Shown piece after piece: positions 34,416 through 43,829 of a stretch of 64,000 nt of DNA. The first letter of the stretch is position 1, and each line of letters opens with the position of its first letter. Both the position numbers and the translations under genes were made by a program. The stretch covers positions 983,724-1,047,723 of the forward strand of contig NZ_SCVE01000012.1 of the NCBI RefSeq assembly GCF_004297105.1, given 5' to 3'. The stretch comes from Herbiconiux sp. Lineage in GTDB: Bacteria; Actinomycetota; Actinomycetes; Actinomycetales; Microbacteriaceae. The notes beneath the pieces are model-generated. The model did not search any database, was not told the DNA's origin, and saw nothing but the letters and a program-made list of their open reading frames with translations.

Positions 34416-37400
34416 TTGAATACCACCCGAACGCCACGGCGCCTCAGGCCCCTGGCCGGAGTGCTCGTCGGAGCACTGGTCTCCGGCTTGGCCGTCGTCG
34501 GCATCGCCGCACCCGCATCAGCGGCCACCGGCGACGTCACCTCGGCCACTCTCGACTGGGGCGTCAAAGCCAGCTGGCGCGGCTACGTCGCCGGCTTCGG
34601 CGGCACCGTCACCCCGAGCGACGGCGCGAGCACCGATCCCGCCTACCGCTGGAGCACATCGGGCACGGGCGCCTACGACGAGGCAACCGGGGCCGCATCC
34701 GTCTCCTTCGGCGGTGCCGTGGAGTGGAAGGTGCCGGCGCACGGTATCGACATCGTGCTGTCCGACCCCGAGCTCGACCTCGCGTCCGACGGCACCGGAA
34801 CCCTCTCGTTCGACTACGTCGACCCGACCGGAGCGACCGGATCGGGCGTGTTCGCCACGCTGTCGACCTCGGGTGCCACGGTCACCCACGACGGCGGGGT
34901 CGCCAACTACTCCGGCGTCGCGGCCACCGCCGCCGCCGCGATGACCGCGGTGTTCGGCGGCTCGTACGCCGTGGGCACCGCGCTCGACGCGGTGTCGTTC
35001 ACGCTTCCCTACGAGCTCGCGCCGGTGGCCTCGGCCACCTCGACCGTGCTCACGGCGTCGCCCTCGGGCACCTCCGCGCTGGGCGCCGAGGTCGTGTTCA
35101 CCGCCTCGGTCAGCCCGGCCGCCGACGGTCAGGTGCAGTTCTTCGATGGCGGCGCGGCGTTGGGCGACCCCGTCGCCACCACCGCGGGCGTGGCCGAGCT
35201 GCGCACCTCGGGCCTCGGCGTGGGCGACCACTCGGTCACGGCCGAGTTCACGCCGGCCGACAGCTCGCTCTACCTCGGCTCCACGTCGGAGCCGGTGACC
35301 CAGACGGTCACCGATGCGTCCGGCGTTCCGGATGCGCCCACCAGCACGACTCTCGCCGTCGCTCCGGCGGCCCCCGTGGTCGCGGGCACCGCGTCGAGCC
35401 TCACCGCCACAGTGACCTCCACCGAAGGCACCCCCACCGGATCGGTCGAGTTCTTCTCGATCGCCGCGGGCCAGAGCGCGCGCGTCTCACTCGGCACGGC
35501 TCCGGTCACGAACGGCATCGCGACGTTGCCGGCCACTCTCTCGGCCGGCGGCCACACCTTCGCCGCCGTGTTCACGGCCACGGGCGCCTTCGAGGGCTCG
35601 GAGGCCGTGACCGCCGCGAACTACGGCGTGGTCGACACGGCCGACGCGGCATCCTGTGCTCCCGGCACCTCGGCCCGCACGGTCGACGGCGTCTCGGCCA
35701 CCTGGGCCTACAGCGCCTACAGCACCGACTGGGTGAAGTCGGCCACCGGCGACATCGCCGTCGACGGCCAGGACTTCGTTCTCTCCGGCGGCGTCGCCTC
35801 GTACGACGCCGACTGCACCGTGATCGAGTTCTCCGGCTCGCTGCGGGTGCTCGCCTATCCCACCATGGGTGGGTTCTGGATCGACCTCGCCGACCCGACT
35901 CTGTCGATCGCGGCCGACGGCACCGGCACCTGGAGCGCCGACGTCACCACCGTCTCGAACGCCACGCCGCAGCGACTCGTCGTCACCACGGTCTCGGGCG
36001 CCGACGTCGACCTCTCCGCGACGGGAACGGCGGATGTCGCGCTCGACTACGCATCGGCAACCCAGCAGGGCACCTGGAGTGCGGCGTACGGCGATGCGTG
36101 GTCGAACGGCTTCGTGCTGAACGCGCCGTCGAGCATCCGCTCGTTCTACTACAAGAGCGGCGAGACGCCCGGCAACCTGCGCAAGGCTCCGGCCGCGATC
36201 TCGCTGGCCTGGACCGTCACCGAGCCCGAGCAGCCCACCGAGCCATCGGAGGGCGGCGACCTGGTGTGGGGCGTCAAGTCGTCGTGGCGCAGCTACCTGG
36301 CGGCGTTCGGGGGAACGACCACTGCGTCGAACGGCGCATCCGTGAACGCCGACGGACTGTTCGTGTTCACCCAGGCCGACACCGGCGAATACGACGCCAC
36401 CACGGGAGTCGGCTCGATCGACTACCAGGGCGCGGTGCGGTTCGTGAACCCGAGCCACGGCTTCGACATCGCGTTCGCGAACCCCACCGTCACGCTCGAC
36501 GGCACGGGTTCCGCGGTGCTGAGCGCCGAGACCTCCACGAACGACACGGCCGGGCTCACGAGCCTCAGCCGCGTCGATCTCGCCGTGCTCGACCTGCCCA
36601 CGCCGACGGGAACCGATCCGATCACCTGGAGTGCGGTGCCCGCCACCTTCGAGCCGGTGCTGCAGCCCGATGGCTGGAACCAGTACGCGGGCCAGTCGGC
36701 CGACCCGGTGACGTTCTCCTACGGGTCATCCGTCGTGCCGCCGGTCGTGCAGCCGACGCTGTCGGTGACGGGACTCGGCACCGTCGCCCAGGGTGAGACG
36801 CTCACCGTGCAGGGTTCGGGCTTCGAGGCCGGCCAGCTGCTCGGCGTCGTCGTGCACTCGGAGCCGGTCACCCTCCCGTCGGTCGAGGTGCCCGCGGGCG
36901 GCGCGTTCACGATCACCTGGGTCGTGCCGGCCGACTTCGAGGTGGGAGCACACTCCCTCGACGTCACCGGGCCCGACGGCACCGTGAGCATCGGGTTCAC
37001 GGTGACCGCCGCGACCGCGACCGTCGTCTCGACGGGACCCGATTCCGCCACGGCTCCCGCGGCGCAGCCGAGCTGCGTCGCCCAGACCGTCACCGGCGCC
37101 ACCCTGAACTGGGGCGTGAAGGAGTCGTTCCGCAGCTACATCGTGGGGCCGATCGCCAAGGGATCCATCAGCACGAGCGGGGTGGCCGACAACGGCTCCT
37201 CCTACGGATGGAGCGATGGTTCGGGCAGCGTCAACGCGGTCGACACCCTCGGCCGGGTGTCGTTCTCGGGGTCGGTGCACTTCACCGGGCACGGCGGTCA
37301 GCTCGATCTGACCGTGTCGAACCCGCGCATCCAGCTCAGCGGGCCGAACTCCGCCTCGCTGATCGCGGATCTGAGCTCGAAGGAGCTGAGCGGCGGCACC

Positions 37401-37745
37401 GTGAACGTGAGTGCGGCGATCGCCACGCTCTCGCTCTCGGCGGGTGGCTCGTCGACCTCGGGCGGCGTCCTCCGCTGGTCGGATGTCCCGGCCACGCTCA
37501 CGGCGGCAGGGGCGTCGGCCTTCGGCGGGTTCTACTCGGCGGGCGCGGCGCTCGATCCGGTGTCGTTCTCGCTGCCGCTCGGTGCGACCACGGCCTGCGA
37601 CAGCTCGACCGACGGTGCGCTGGCCAGCACCGGACGGGACACGTCGGGCGTGGCGGGTGAGATCGTGATCGCGCTCGTGCTGCTGCTCACCGGCGGCGCG
37701 TTCCTGGTCGCGCGCCGACGCGGCACGGTGCGCACCCAGGGCTGA
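34416..37745 (+). CDS. cell-wall-anchored heme-binding protein with four HtaA-type domains
   Basis: About 1109 aa. I prefer a TTG at 34416 (GAGGAG seven bases upstream) over the ATG at 34398. Signal peptide, then HtaA-like domains opening with LDWGVKASWRGYVAGFGG (about 35), VSATWAYSAYSTDWV (about 425), DLVWGVKSSWRSYLAAFGG (about 610) and ATLNWGVKESFRSYIVG (about 895). Two Ig-like repeats (GSVEFF/VQFFDGG) separate domains 1 and 2, another precedes domain 4. C-terminus LASTG + TM + RRRG is a sorting signal. Corynebacterial HtaA proteins bind heme through a conserved Tyr and pass it to HmuT. Iron boxes upstream. Confidence 0.93.
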   Translation: MNTTRTPRRLRPLAGVLVGALVSGLAVVGIAAPASAATGDVTSATLDWGVKASWRGYVAGFGGTVTPSDGASTDPAYRWSTSGTGAYDEATGAASVSFGGAVEWKVPAHGIDIVLSDPELDLASDGTGTLSFDYVDPTGATGSGVFATLSTSGATVTHDGGVANYSGVAATAAAAMTAVFGGSYAVGTALDAVSFTLPYELAPVASATSTVLTASPSGTSALGAEVVFTASVSPAADGQVQFFDGGAALGDPVATTAGVAELRTSGLGVGDHSVTAEFTPADSSLYLGSTSEPVTQTVTDASGVPDAPTSTTLAVAPAAPVVAGTASSLTATVTSTEGTPTGSVEFFSIAAGQSARVSLGTAPVTNGIATLPATLSAGGHTFAAVFTATGAFEGSEAVTAANYGVVDTADAASCAPGTSARTVDGVSATWAYSAYSTDWVKSATGDIAVDGQDFVLSGGVASYDADCTVIEFSGSLRVLAYPTMGGFWIDLADPTLSIAADGTGTWSADVTTVSNATPQRLVVTTVSGADVDLSATGTADVALDYASATQQGTWSAAYGDAWSNGFVLNAPSSIRSFYYKSGETPGNLRKAPAAISLAWTVTEPEQPTEPSEGGDLVWGVKSSWRSYLAAFGGTTTASNGASVNADGLFVFTQADTGEYDATTGVGSIDYQGAVRFVNPSHGFDIAFANPTVTLDGTGSAVLSAETSTNDTAGLTSLSRVDLAVLDLPTPTGTDPITWSAVPATFEPVLQPDGWNQYAGQSADPVTFSYGSSVVPPVVQPTLSVTGLGTVAQGETLTVQGSGFEAGQLLGVVVHSEPVTLPSVEVPAGGAFTITWVVPADFEVGAHSLDVTGPDGTVSIGFTVTAATATVVSTGPDSATAPAAQPSCVAQTVTGATLNWGVKESFRSYIVGPIAKGSISTSGVADNGSSYGWSDGSGSVNAVDTLGRVSFSGSVHFTGHGGQLDLTVSNPRIQLSGPNSASLIADLSSKELSGGTVNVSAAIATLSLSAGGSSTSGGVLRWSDVPATLTAAGASAFGGFYSAGAALDPVSFSLPLGATTACDSSTDGALASTGRDTSGVAGEIVIALVLLLTGGAFLVARRRGTVRTQG

Positions 37746-37952
37746 TGGCCTGACGAAGAGCGCGACCCGGAGGGGCCGCGGCGGCAGAACCTGTGCCGTC
37801 GCGGCCCTTCGTCGATTCCCGCCGCCGGGTCGGGCGATACACTGGGCGGGTTGGGCGTTCGGGGTCGAGCCCGAGTTCGTAGGGGATGACGAATCGGAGC
37901 CCACGTGCAGGTCCGTGCCGGGTGGTGCGCGGGCCAGACGGAAAGCGACCCG

Positions 37953-38366
37953 ATGAGCGCTCCATCCACTGACCTCCCGCCTGCCGTCCGCGGGGTGCCC
38001 GCCGCTCTCGAGAGCGGCGACTGGGCCCGCGTGAAACGGATGCTCGATCGCGCCTGGCCGAGCCTGGTCGACGAGCATCCGGATGCCCTCCGGTCTGCCC
38101 TGGCGGCACTGATCGAGCGGTTGCAGTATCCCGCCGCGCCCGAGGTGACGCTCGATGCCGTGAGGTCGCTGTCACCACGCGAGCGGAAGGTGCTGGCCGA
38201 GCTGACGACGGGTGACACCATCGGCACCATCGCCGACCGCCTCTTCGTGAGCCGCAACACCATCAAGAGCCAGTTGCACAGCGCATACCGCAAACTCGGC
38301 GTCAGAACGCGCGCCGAGGCCGAGCGCGCCGCCGTCCGTCATGGCATCACGCCCGAGACGGTCTAG
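37953..38366 (+). CDS. LuxR-type HTH protein
   Basis: 137 aa from ATG 37953 (GGAAAG upstream); a GTG at 37905 is an alternative. The N-terminal ~70 residues are helical (VKRMLDRAWPSLVDEHPDALRSALAAL). C-terminal LuxR/GerE HTH: LSPRERKVLAELTTGDTIGTIADRLFVSRNTIKSQLHSAYRKLGV. It lacks a receiver domain, so it is either a stand-alone regulator or a remnant of a MalT-like protein's C-terminus. Target unknown. Confidence 0.85.
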   Translation: MSAPSTDLPPAVRGVPAALESGDWARVKRMLDRAWPSLVDEHPDALRSALAALIERLQYPAAPEVTLDAVRSLSPRERKVLAELTTGDTIGTIADRLFVSRNTIKSQLHSAYRKLGVRTRAEAERAAVRHGITPETV

Positions 38367-38401
38367 AGGCTGCGGATCTCGCTCTCGACTCAGACGCCGG
38401 G

Positions 38402-39391
38402 TCAGCCGGCCGGAGTCTCCTCGGGGGCCGGCGTGGTTCCGTCGGTGGTGCCCGAACCGTCGGTGGTGCCGTCGGTCGAGGTCGAGCCGTCGTCCGTCGC
38501 GCCTGTCGCCGCCGAGAAGACCTCGGTGATGAAGGTGTTGAGCGCATCCGTGTCGTCGAGGGCGCCGGTGTAGGCCTTACCGTCCATGATCACGAGGGGA
38601 ACGGTGGTGAGCGTCGTCACGTCCGAGTTCGGGATGTTGGCCTGCGCCCGGGCGGTGGCATCCGTGACCCAGTCGCTGAACTCGTTGCCGGTGATGCACG
38701 AGTCGACCGTGCCGGCGGGCACGCCCGCATCCGTCACCAGGGTCACGAGCTCGTCGTTGCTCAAGCCGCCCTCGGGCAGGTCGGGCTGCTTGGCCACGAG
38801 GGAGTTGTGCACCGCGATGGCGGCGTCGGGAATGGTGTTGGCCACGCAGGCCACGGCGTTGGCGGCCCGCGCCGAGTAGCTGTCGGGGCCTTCGAGGGCC
38901 ACCGGGTGCAGCTCGAGGCTCGCGTAGCCCGCCTGCACGTAGGACTGCAGGGCGGCGCCGTTCGTGGTCTCGAAGGTGGCGACATCCGCGCTGGCGTAGT
39001 CGACGTACTCCGTGATGCGCAGCACGGTCGACTGATCGAGGTCGGAGGGCACGGGGGTTCCGCCCGGCTGGATCGCCGCGGTGACCACCGTGGTGATGCT
39101 GCTGCTGTCGGTGGAGGTGCTGCCGGTGTTGGAGCCTTCGAAGAGGATCCCGTCGCTCAGCATGTTGAGCGGACCCACGAACGTGGCGCGCACTGCCGAG
39201 TAGATCCCGAAGCCCGCACCGGCGAGCACCGCCACACCGGCCACGATGAGGCTCGTGCGCAGGATGATGCGGTTGCGCCTCTTGCGCTTGCGCTCTTCTT
39301 CGCGCTTGATGCGCGCGAGCTCCCGGGCGAGCGCCTGACGGTCTTTCTTGGGGAGTCCGTCGTAGACGCTCTTGCTGTTGGTGGGGCTCAT
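38402..39391 (-). CDS. DsbA-fold membrane-anchored protein lacking the catalytic CXXC
   Basis: 329 aa. A cytoplasmic Lys/Arg-rich helix (ARIKREEERKRKRRNR), one TM (IILRTSLIVAGVAVLAGAGFGIYS), then a thioredoxin-like DsbA/MDSI-type domain. The strand TVLRITEYVDYASADVATFE aligns with the family FxDFxCPxCxxFE, but both active-site Cys are missing. Cis-Pro region TTVPLVIMDGKAYTG is kept. Cys remain at two later sites (AVACVANT, DSCITGNEF). A Ser/Thr/Gly tail ends it. Likely a non-redox, structural or chaperone derivative; AAGGAG precedes the ATG. Confidence 0.8.
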   Translation of the reverse strand: MSPTNSKSVYDGLPKKDRQALARELARIKREEERKRKRRNRIILRTSLIVAGVAVLAGAGFGIYSAVRATFVGPLNMLSDGILFEGSNTGSTSTDSSSITTVVTAAIQPGGTPVPSDLDQSTVLRITEYVDYASADVATFETTNGAALQSYVQAGYASLELHPVALEGPDSYSARAANAVACVANTIPDAAIAVHNSLVAKQPDLPEGGLSNDELVTLVTDAGVPAGTVDSCITGNEFSDWVTDATARAQANIPNSDVTTLTTVPLVIMDGKAYTGALDDTDALNTFITEVFSAATGATDDGSTSTDGTTDGSGTTDGTTPAPEETPAG

Positions 39392-39488
39392 GCGGGGGGC
39401 TACTCCTTGTCGTGCGCGTCGCGCTGCCGCTGTCGAGCAGGCGCCCGACGACTTTATCGGGCGAAGCTATGGACGCGCCAAGAACCCG

Positions 39489-40430
39489 TCACGCCACGGG
39501 GAGGGCCTCGAGCTGGGAGCGGAGACGGATGAGGGTGCGGGCGTGGGCGTCGAGGCGGCGGTCCTCGTCGCTCAGCAGGGGGAGTGGGAGCACGGGCCGG
39601 GCGCGGCCGTCGGGTCCGACGTCGACGAAGATGCTCATGCACTGAGTCGTGAGGTGCAGGTCGTGCGGCGTGCGCGGCGAGCCGGATCGCACGTGGATCG
39701 CCACGTGCAGGCTGCGCTCGCCGGAGTGGATGAGGCGCGCATCCACCTCCACGATGTCGCCGATGCGGATGGGGCGGAAGAAGTGGATGCCGCCCGAGTA
39801 CACCGCCACCGCGCCGGTGCCCGACCAGCTCGCGGCACAGGCGTACGCGGTCTCGTCGATCCAGCGCAGCACCGTGCCGCCGTGCGCGTTGCCGCCGTAG
39901 TTCGCGTCGGCGGGGGCGGCGAGGAAGCGGAAGACGGTTCGCGGCGTGGTGCCCGCGTCGGTGTACTCCTCGCCGAGCATCGCATCGCGGATGGTGCGCC
40001 GGGGAGCGAGGCGTTCCTCGGCGCGGTGGTGCAGCATCCGGTCGTCGTCGGTGCTCGGCTCCCAGTGCGGAACGGGCTGCGGTGTTCCGGCGTCGTCGAC
40101 GGCCACGAACACGAGGATGCAGTGCAGGGCCGGCGTGAACGACGGCGACCGCACGTCGCCGGTCGACACGGTCACCAGCACCTGCATGCTGGTGCGCCCG
40201 GTCTGGATGATGCGGGCCTCGGCCTCGATCATGTCGCCGGCGGCGATGGGCCGGGTGAAGTGCACGTTGCCCACGTAGGCCGTGACGCAGTACGACGAGC
40301 TCCAGCCGACGGCGCAGGCGTAGCCCGCCTTGTCGATCCACTCGAGCACGCGGCCGGCTGCGACCGTGGTGCCGCCGGCCGCGGAGTCCTGGGGCGCGGC
40401 GAGGAAGCGGAGGGTGATGCGGTCGTTCAT
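39489..40430 (-). CDS. double-hotdog acyl-CoA thioesterase
   Basis: 313 aa with two hotdog domains: N-terminal TLRFLAAPQDSAAGGTTVAAGRVLEWIDKAGYACA and C-terminal VFRFLAAPADANYGGNAHGGTVLRWIDETAYACA. The second has the classic NxHGGxxL with catalytic Asp (IDETAY). The first has lost the HGG residues (AAGRVLEWIDKAGY), as usual when one lobe becomes structural. The enzyme hydrolyses acyl-CoA to fatty acid and CoA. Upstream of the DsbA-like gene on the same strand. Confidence 0.9.
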   Translation of the reverse strand: MNDRITLRFLAAPQDSAAGGTTVAAGRVLEWIDKAGYACAVGWSSSYCVTAYVGNVHFTRPIAAGDMIEAEARIIQTGRTSMQVLVTVSTGDVRSPSFTPALHCILVFVAVDDAGTPQPVPHWEPSTDDDRMLHHRAEERLAPRRTIRDAMLGEEYTDAGTTPRTVFRFLAAPADANYGGNAHGGTVLRWIDETAYACAASWSGTGAVAVYSGGIHFFRPIRIGDIVEVDARLIHSGERSLHVAIHVRSGSPRTPHDLHLTTQCMSIFVDVGPDGRARPVLPLPLLSDEDRRLDAHARTLIRLRSQLEALPVA

Positions 40431-40520
40431 GGTGACAGGCTCGCACGCCGCCGGGGGAAGAAGAGGCGGATTCGGGCGCTGGACGCGGAGAAGAAACGCC
40501 GATCTTTCGCCCGCGTCAAA

Positions 40521-41342
40521 TCAGCTCCGCCGTGCCTCGACGAGCGCCCGCCGGCTGTGGCACACGAACGACCCCTCGGCCTCGATGATGCGGTGCAGTT
40601 CCTCGAGCTTTCCGCGATAGCGCTCGACGGAGAAGTCGGGCACCGTCCAGAGCACTTTGCGCAGGAAGTGCACGACGGCGCCCACATCGAAGAACTCCAC
40701 CCGAGTGGCCTCCTGCACGGCGTCGACCACGCTCAGCCCGGCGGCCCGAGCGCCCGTCACGAGGTTCGCAAGGCTTCGTTCGTCGTTCTCGCCCACCGGA
40801 TGCGGCCCCAGGAAGAACTCGTACAGCTCACGATTCGACCCGGCGGCCACCTGCTGCGAGAGGTACGTGCCGCCCGGCGCGAGCACGCGGGCGATCTCGG
40901 GCCAGTTGGTGAAGGCCGGATGCCGGCTCAGCACGAGATCGAACAGGCCGTCGGTGAAGGGGAGGCGCGCCCGCTCGTCGACGAGCACGGCCTCGCCGCG
41001 AAAGAGCTCGAGGGCGCGTCGCGCGAGGGCGAGGTTCGGGGGCCAGCCCTCCGTGGCCCAGACGGTGGGCGGGATGCGCCCGGGCCGGCGCACCCCGTCA
41101 GGGCCATCGATGCCGGCGCTCGCCCGGGCGAGCGCCTCTGCGAACACCTCTCCGCCTCCGGTCTGCAGATCCACGACCGCGGCGACCGCCGGGTCGGCGA
41201 TGCGCTCGGCGGCGAGTGCGGAGTACCCCCAGCTCGGCCGCTCCTCGGTGGCGCGCCCGGCGAACCAGGAGAAGTCCCATCCCTCGATCGGGGCGGCCTC
41301 GCCCTCGGCGATCAGCTCGTCGAAGCGGCGGGAGGGGTCCAT
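40521..41342 (-). CDS. class I SAM-dependent methyltransferase
   Basis: 273 aa. Motif I AVVDLQTGGGEVFAEAL, later LPFTDGLFDLVLSRHPAF (motif IV region) and EIARVLAPGGTYLSQQV (motif V/post-IV). N-terminal ELIAEGEAAPIEGWDFSWFAGRATEERPSWGY and C-terminal LEELHRIIEAEGSFVCHSRRALVEARRS match a conserved actinobacterial methyltransferase subgroup. Substrate unknown. Confidence 0.88.
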   Translation of the reverse strand: MDPSRRFDELIAEGEAAPIEGWDFSWFAGRATEERPSWGYSALAAERIADPAVAAVVDLQTGGGEVFAEALARASAGIDGPDGVRRPGRIPPTVWATEGWPPNLALARRALELFRGEAVLVDERARLPFTDGLFDLVLSRHPAFTNWPEIARVLAPGGTYLSQQVAAGSNRELYEFFLGPHPVGENDERSLANLVTGARAAGLSVVDAVQEATRVEFFDVGAVVHFLRKVLWTVPDFSVERYRGKLEELHRIIEAEGSFVCHSRRALVEARRS

Positions 41343-41436
41343 GGTTCGATTCTGACCCGACTCGTCCCGATCGCACGGCGTTCCGACCCGATGAAACGGA
41401 TTATTGGACGCCGTACATTTAATCTACGATGACTCC

Positions 41437-42177
41437 ATGACGGACTTCATTGTCGAGAGCGTCGGTCGACGCCTCATCCCCTACAGCGACGGACTCGCCT
41501 GGCAGGCGAGCACCCACGAGCGCGTGGTGGCGGGCTCGGCGCCCGACACCGTCCTCCTTCTCGAGCACGAGGCCGTCTACACCGCGGGCAAGCGCACCGA
41601 GCCGGGCGAGAGGCCGCTCGACGGCACGCCCGTGATCGACGTCGACCGCGGGGGCAAGATCACCTGGCACGGGCCGGGCCAGCTGGTGGGCTACCCGATC
41701 GTGCGCCTGCCGGATCCGATCGACGTCGTGGCCTACGTGCGCTCGCTCGAGGCGATGCTGCTCGATGTGGTGGCCTCGTTCGGGGTCGAGGCCTATCGGG
41801 TCGAGGGCCGGTCGGGCATCTGGACGTCGGTCGCCGGGGTCGACGCCAAGCTCGGGGCCATCGGCATCCGGGTGGCGTCGGGCGTCACCACCCACGGTTT
41901 CGCGCTCAACTGCAGCAACGATCTCGCGCCGTATTCGAAGATCGTGGCGTGCGGCATCCGGGATGCCGGGGTGACCACGATGAGCAGCGTGCTGGGGCGC
42001 GCGGTGGTGCCGGCGGATGTCGTCGACGCGGTCGTGGCACGGTTCGTCGCGCCTCGCGATGCGGTTGCGGCGTCGGCCGGTTCGGTCGGTGCCGCGATGA
42101 CTTCGCTGCCCGCCGCTCCGCTCGCCGGGGCCGCTCCGCTCGCCGGGGCCGCTCCGCTCGCCGGGGCCGCCCGATGA
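41437..42177 (+). CDS. lipB: octanoyl-ACP:protein octanoyltransferase LipB
   Basis: 246 aa from ATG 41437. Transfers octanoyl from ACP to lipoyl domains. Motifs: [37 protein letters not shown] (RGG..T.HGPGQ), [36 protein letters not shown] with the catalytic Lys in AKLGAIG, and C174-equivalent in VACGIRD. The C-terminus ends in an imperfect PLAGAA repeat made by three 18-bp tandem units before the stop, which overlaps lipA (ATGA). Confidence 0.95.
   Translation: MTDFIVESVGRRLIPYSDGLAWQASTHERVVAGSAPDTVLLLEHEAVYTAGKRTEPGERPLDGTPVIDVDRGGKITWHGPGQLVGYPIVRLPDPIDVVAYVRSLEAMLLDVVASFGVEAYRVEGRSGIWTSVAGVDAKLGAIGIRVASGVTTHGFALNCSNDLAPYSKIVACGIRDAGVTTMSSVLGRAVVPADVVDAVVARFVAPRDAVAASAGSVGAAMTSLPAAPLAGAAPLAGAAPLAGAAR
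42115..42170. repeat. 18-bp tandem repeat in the 3' end of lipB
   Basis: The unit CTCGCCGGGGCCGCTCCG recurs about three times in phase, encoding LAGAAP, directly before the lipB stop/lipA start. Slippage would keep frame because the unit is six codons. Confidence 0.85.
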
Positions 42178-43187
42178 GCGCCGCCGTGCCCGAGGGGCGC
42201 AAGATGCTGCGGCTCGAGATCCGCAATGCCGAGACGCCCATCGAGAAGAAGCCCGAGTGGATCAAGACGAAAGCGCGCTTCGGCCCCGAGTACCGCGAAC
42301 TGCAGACCTTGGTGAAGACCCAGGATCTGCACACCGTGTGCCAGGAAGCCGGATGCCCGAACATCTTCGAGTGCTGGGAAGACCGTGAGGCCACCTTCCT
42401 CATCGGCGGCTCGCAGTGCACGAGGCGCTGCGACTTCTGCCAGATCGACACGGGCAAGCCGGCCGACTACGACCGCGACGAACCGCGCCGGGTGGCCGAG
42501 TCGGTGGTGTCGATGAACCTCCGCTACGCCACGGTGACGGGTGTCGCGCGCGACGACCTGCCCGACGAGGGCGCGTGGCTGCACGCCGAGACGGTTCGGC
42601 AGATCCATGCGCTGAACCCGGGCACGGGCGTCGAGATCCTGGCCACCGACTTCTCGGGCAACCCGTCGCTGCTCGCCGAGGTGTTCTCGTCGCGCCCCGA
42701 GGTGTTCGCCCACAACGTCGAGACGGTGCCGCGCATCTTCAAGCGCATCCGCCCGGCCTTCCGCTACGAGCGCTCGCTCGACGTCATCACCCAGGCGCGG
42801 GATGCGCGGCTCATCACGAAGTCGAACCTCATCCTCGGTATGGGGGAGACCCGCGAGGAGATCTCGCAGGCGCTGCAGGATCTGCACGACGCCGGGTGCG
42901 ACATCATCACGGTGACGCAGTACCTTCGCCCGTCGCCGCGGCATCTGCCGGTGGCGTCGTGGGTGAAGCCCGAGGAGTTCCTCGAGATCAAGGAGGAGGC
43001 CGAGGAGATCGGCTTCCTCGGCGTGCTCGCGGGCCCGCTCGTGCGCTCGTCGTACCGCGCCGGCCGGCTCTGGGCGCAGTCGATGCAGCGCAAGGGCTGG
43101 GATGTGCCGCCGGCGCTCTCGGGCCTCGCGCTCGCGTCGCTGGCCGAGGCCGCCGCGTCGCAGAACGGTTTCGCCCAGGCGGTGTGA
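42174..43187 (+). CDS. lipA: lipoyl synthase LipA
   Basis: 337 aa from the ATG that overlaps the lipB stop. Radical-SAM enzyme that inserts two sulphurs into octanoyl-lipoyl domains. Auxiliary cluster [12 protein letters not shown], radical-SAM cluster [10 protein letters not shown], and RSSYRAGRL near the C-terminus with the conserved RSSY Ser. Codon phase continues an ORF from 41949, but that extension is just lipB in another frame. Confidence 0.97.
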   Translation: MSAAVPEGRKMLRLEIRNAETPIEKKPEWIKTKARFGPEYRELQTLVKTQDLHTVCQEAGCPNIFECWEDREATFLIGGSQCTRRCDFCQIDTGKPADYDRDEPRRVAESVVSMNLRYATVTGVARDDLPDEGAWLHAETVRQIHALNPGTGVEILATDFSGNPSLLAEVFSSRPEVFAHNVETVPRIFKRIRPAFRYERSLDVITQARDARLITKSNLILGMGETREEISQALQDLHDAGCDIITVTQYLRPSPRHLPVASWVKPEEFLEIKEEAEEIGFLGVLAGPLVRSSYRAGRLWAQSMQRKGWDVPPALSGLALASLAEAAASQNGFAQAV

Positions 43188-43212
43188 CTGCGGCGGCTCC
43201 GCTGCGGGTCGC

Positions 43213-43608
43213 TCAGTCGACTCCGACGTCGTGCAGGGCGCGTCCGTAGCATCCGGTGGCACGCCAGGAGGGAGTGGCAATCGAACCCGGTGTGCCGAGG
43301 AGTGCATCGTGTGCCGACTCGCGGCGTTCGATCGTCACCGAGTCGATCCATTCATCAGCAGACCGCGGGCCGACCCCAGGCTCCCACGGCGGAGTCAGGG
43401 CATAGTTGGGGAAGCCTTGCTCGGTCATGCAGGCGTGGGTGAGTACTTCCACCGCCCACCACCAGCGCTCATCGGGGGTGAGCTCCGCGGCGTCGGACGG
43501 CGGCGCGTGCGGCTGTGCGGGCGCCGCGACCGCGCATCCGCTGAGGGGCACGGCCGCAGCCCCGACGAGAATCACCGCGAGCAGAACGCGGGAGCGACGC
43601 ACGAACAC
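43213..43608 (-). CDS. small secreted lipoprotein, unknown
   Basis: 131 aa from a GTG with GGAGG seven bases upstream. Lipobox VPLSGCAVAA after SRVLLAVILVGAAA. The mature domain has AELTPDERWWWAVEVLTHACMTEQGFPNYAL, WEPGVGP and TGCYGRALHDVGVD, with two Cys likely disulphide-bonded; the ACMTEQGF motif occurs in small actinobacterial lipoproteins of unknown function. Convergent with lipA. Confidence 0.75.
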   Translation of the reverse strand: MFVRRSRVLLAVILVGAAAVPLSGCAVAAPAQPHAPPSDAAELTPDERWWWAVEVLTHACMTEQGFPNYALTPPWEPGVGPRSADEWIDSVTIERRESAHDALLGTPGSIATPSWRATGCYGRALHDVGVD

Positions 43609-43766
43609 GAAGAAGCCTCCTGAAGCCGGCTCGCGCACGAGCGCAGCCAGTCTCGCTCCTGGGCGCACGACCGCGGCATGAGTAATCTCTACCCAAGCCT
43701 CGACGGGTGAGGCGCAAACGCCTTCGCGTGAGTTCGACTTGCCGGTACTTGTGCCCTGGGGGCCGG

Positions 43767-43787
43767 GTTGCCACAAGTTGTGGCAAG
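43767..43787. repeat. single palindrome of family 1 upstream of an aldo/keto reductase
   Basis: Core TTGCCACAAGTTGTGGCAA, continuing to AAGTCG on the right. A degenerate left half (CGACTTGCC) occurs ~30 bp earlier. It sits 43 bp before the reductase start, unlike the array at 5391 that follows one. Confidence 0.85.
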
Positions 43788-43829
43788 TCGAGGGGGAATG
43801 ATGCGCGGCGCCCCGCCGTTGGCACCCGT

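Noticed and set aside
41949..42173. N-terminal extension of LipA into lipB
   Set aside because: It is lipB read in another phase; LipA has a normal ATG overlapping the lipB stop.
42100..42176. Possible slippery-sequence frameshift in the lipB repeats
   Set aside because: The unit is 18 bp and in phase, so no shift is needed.
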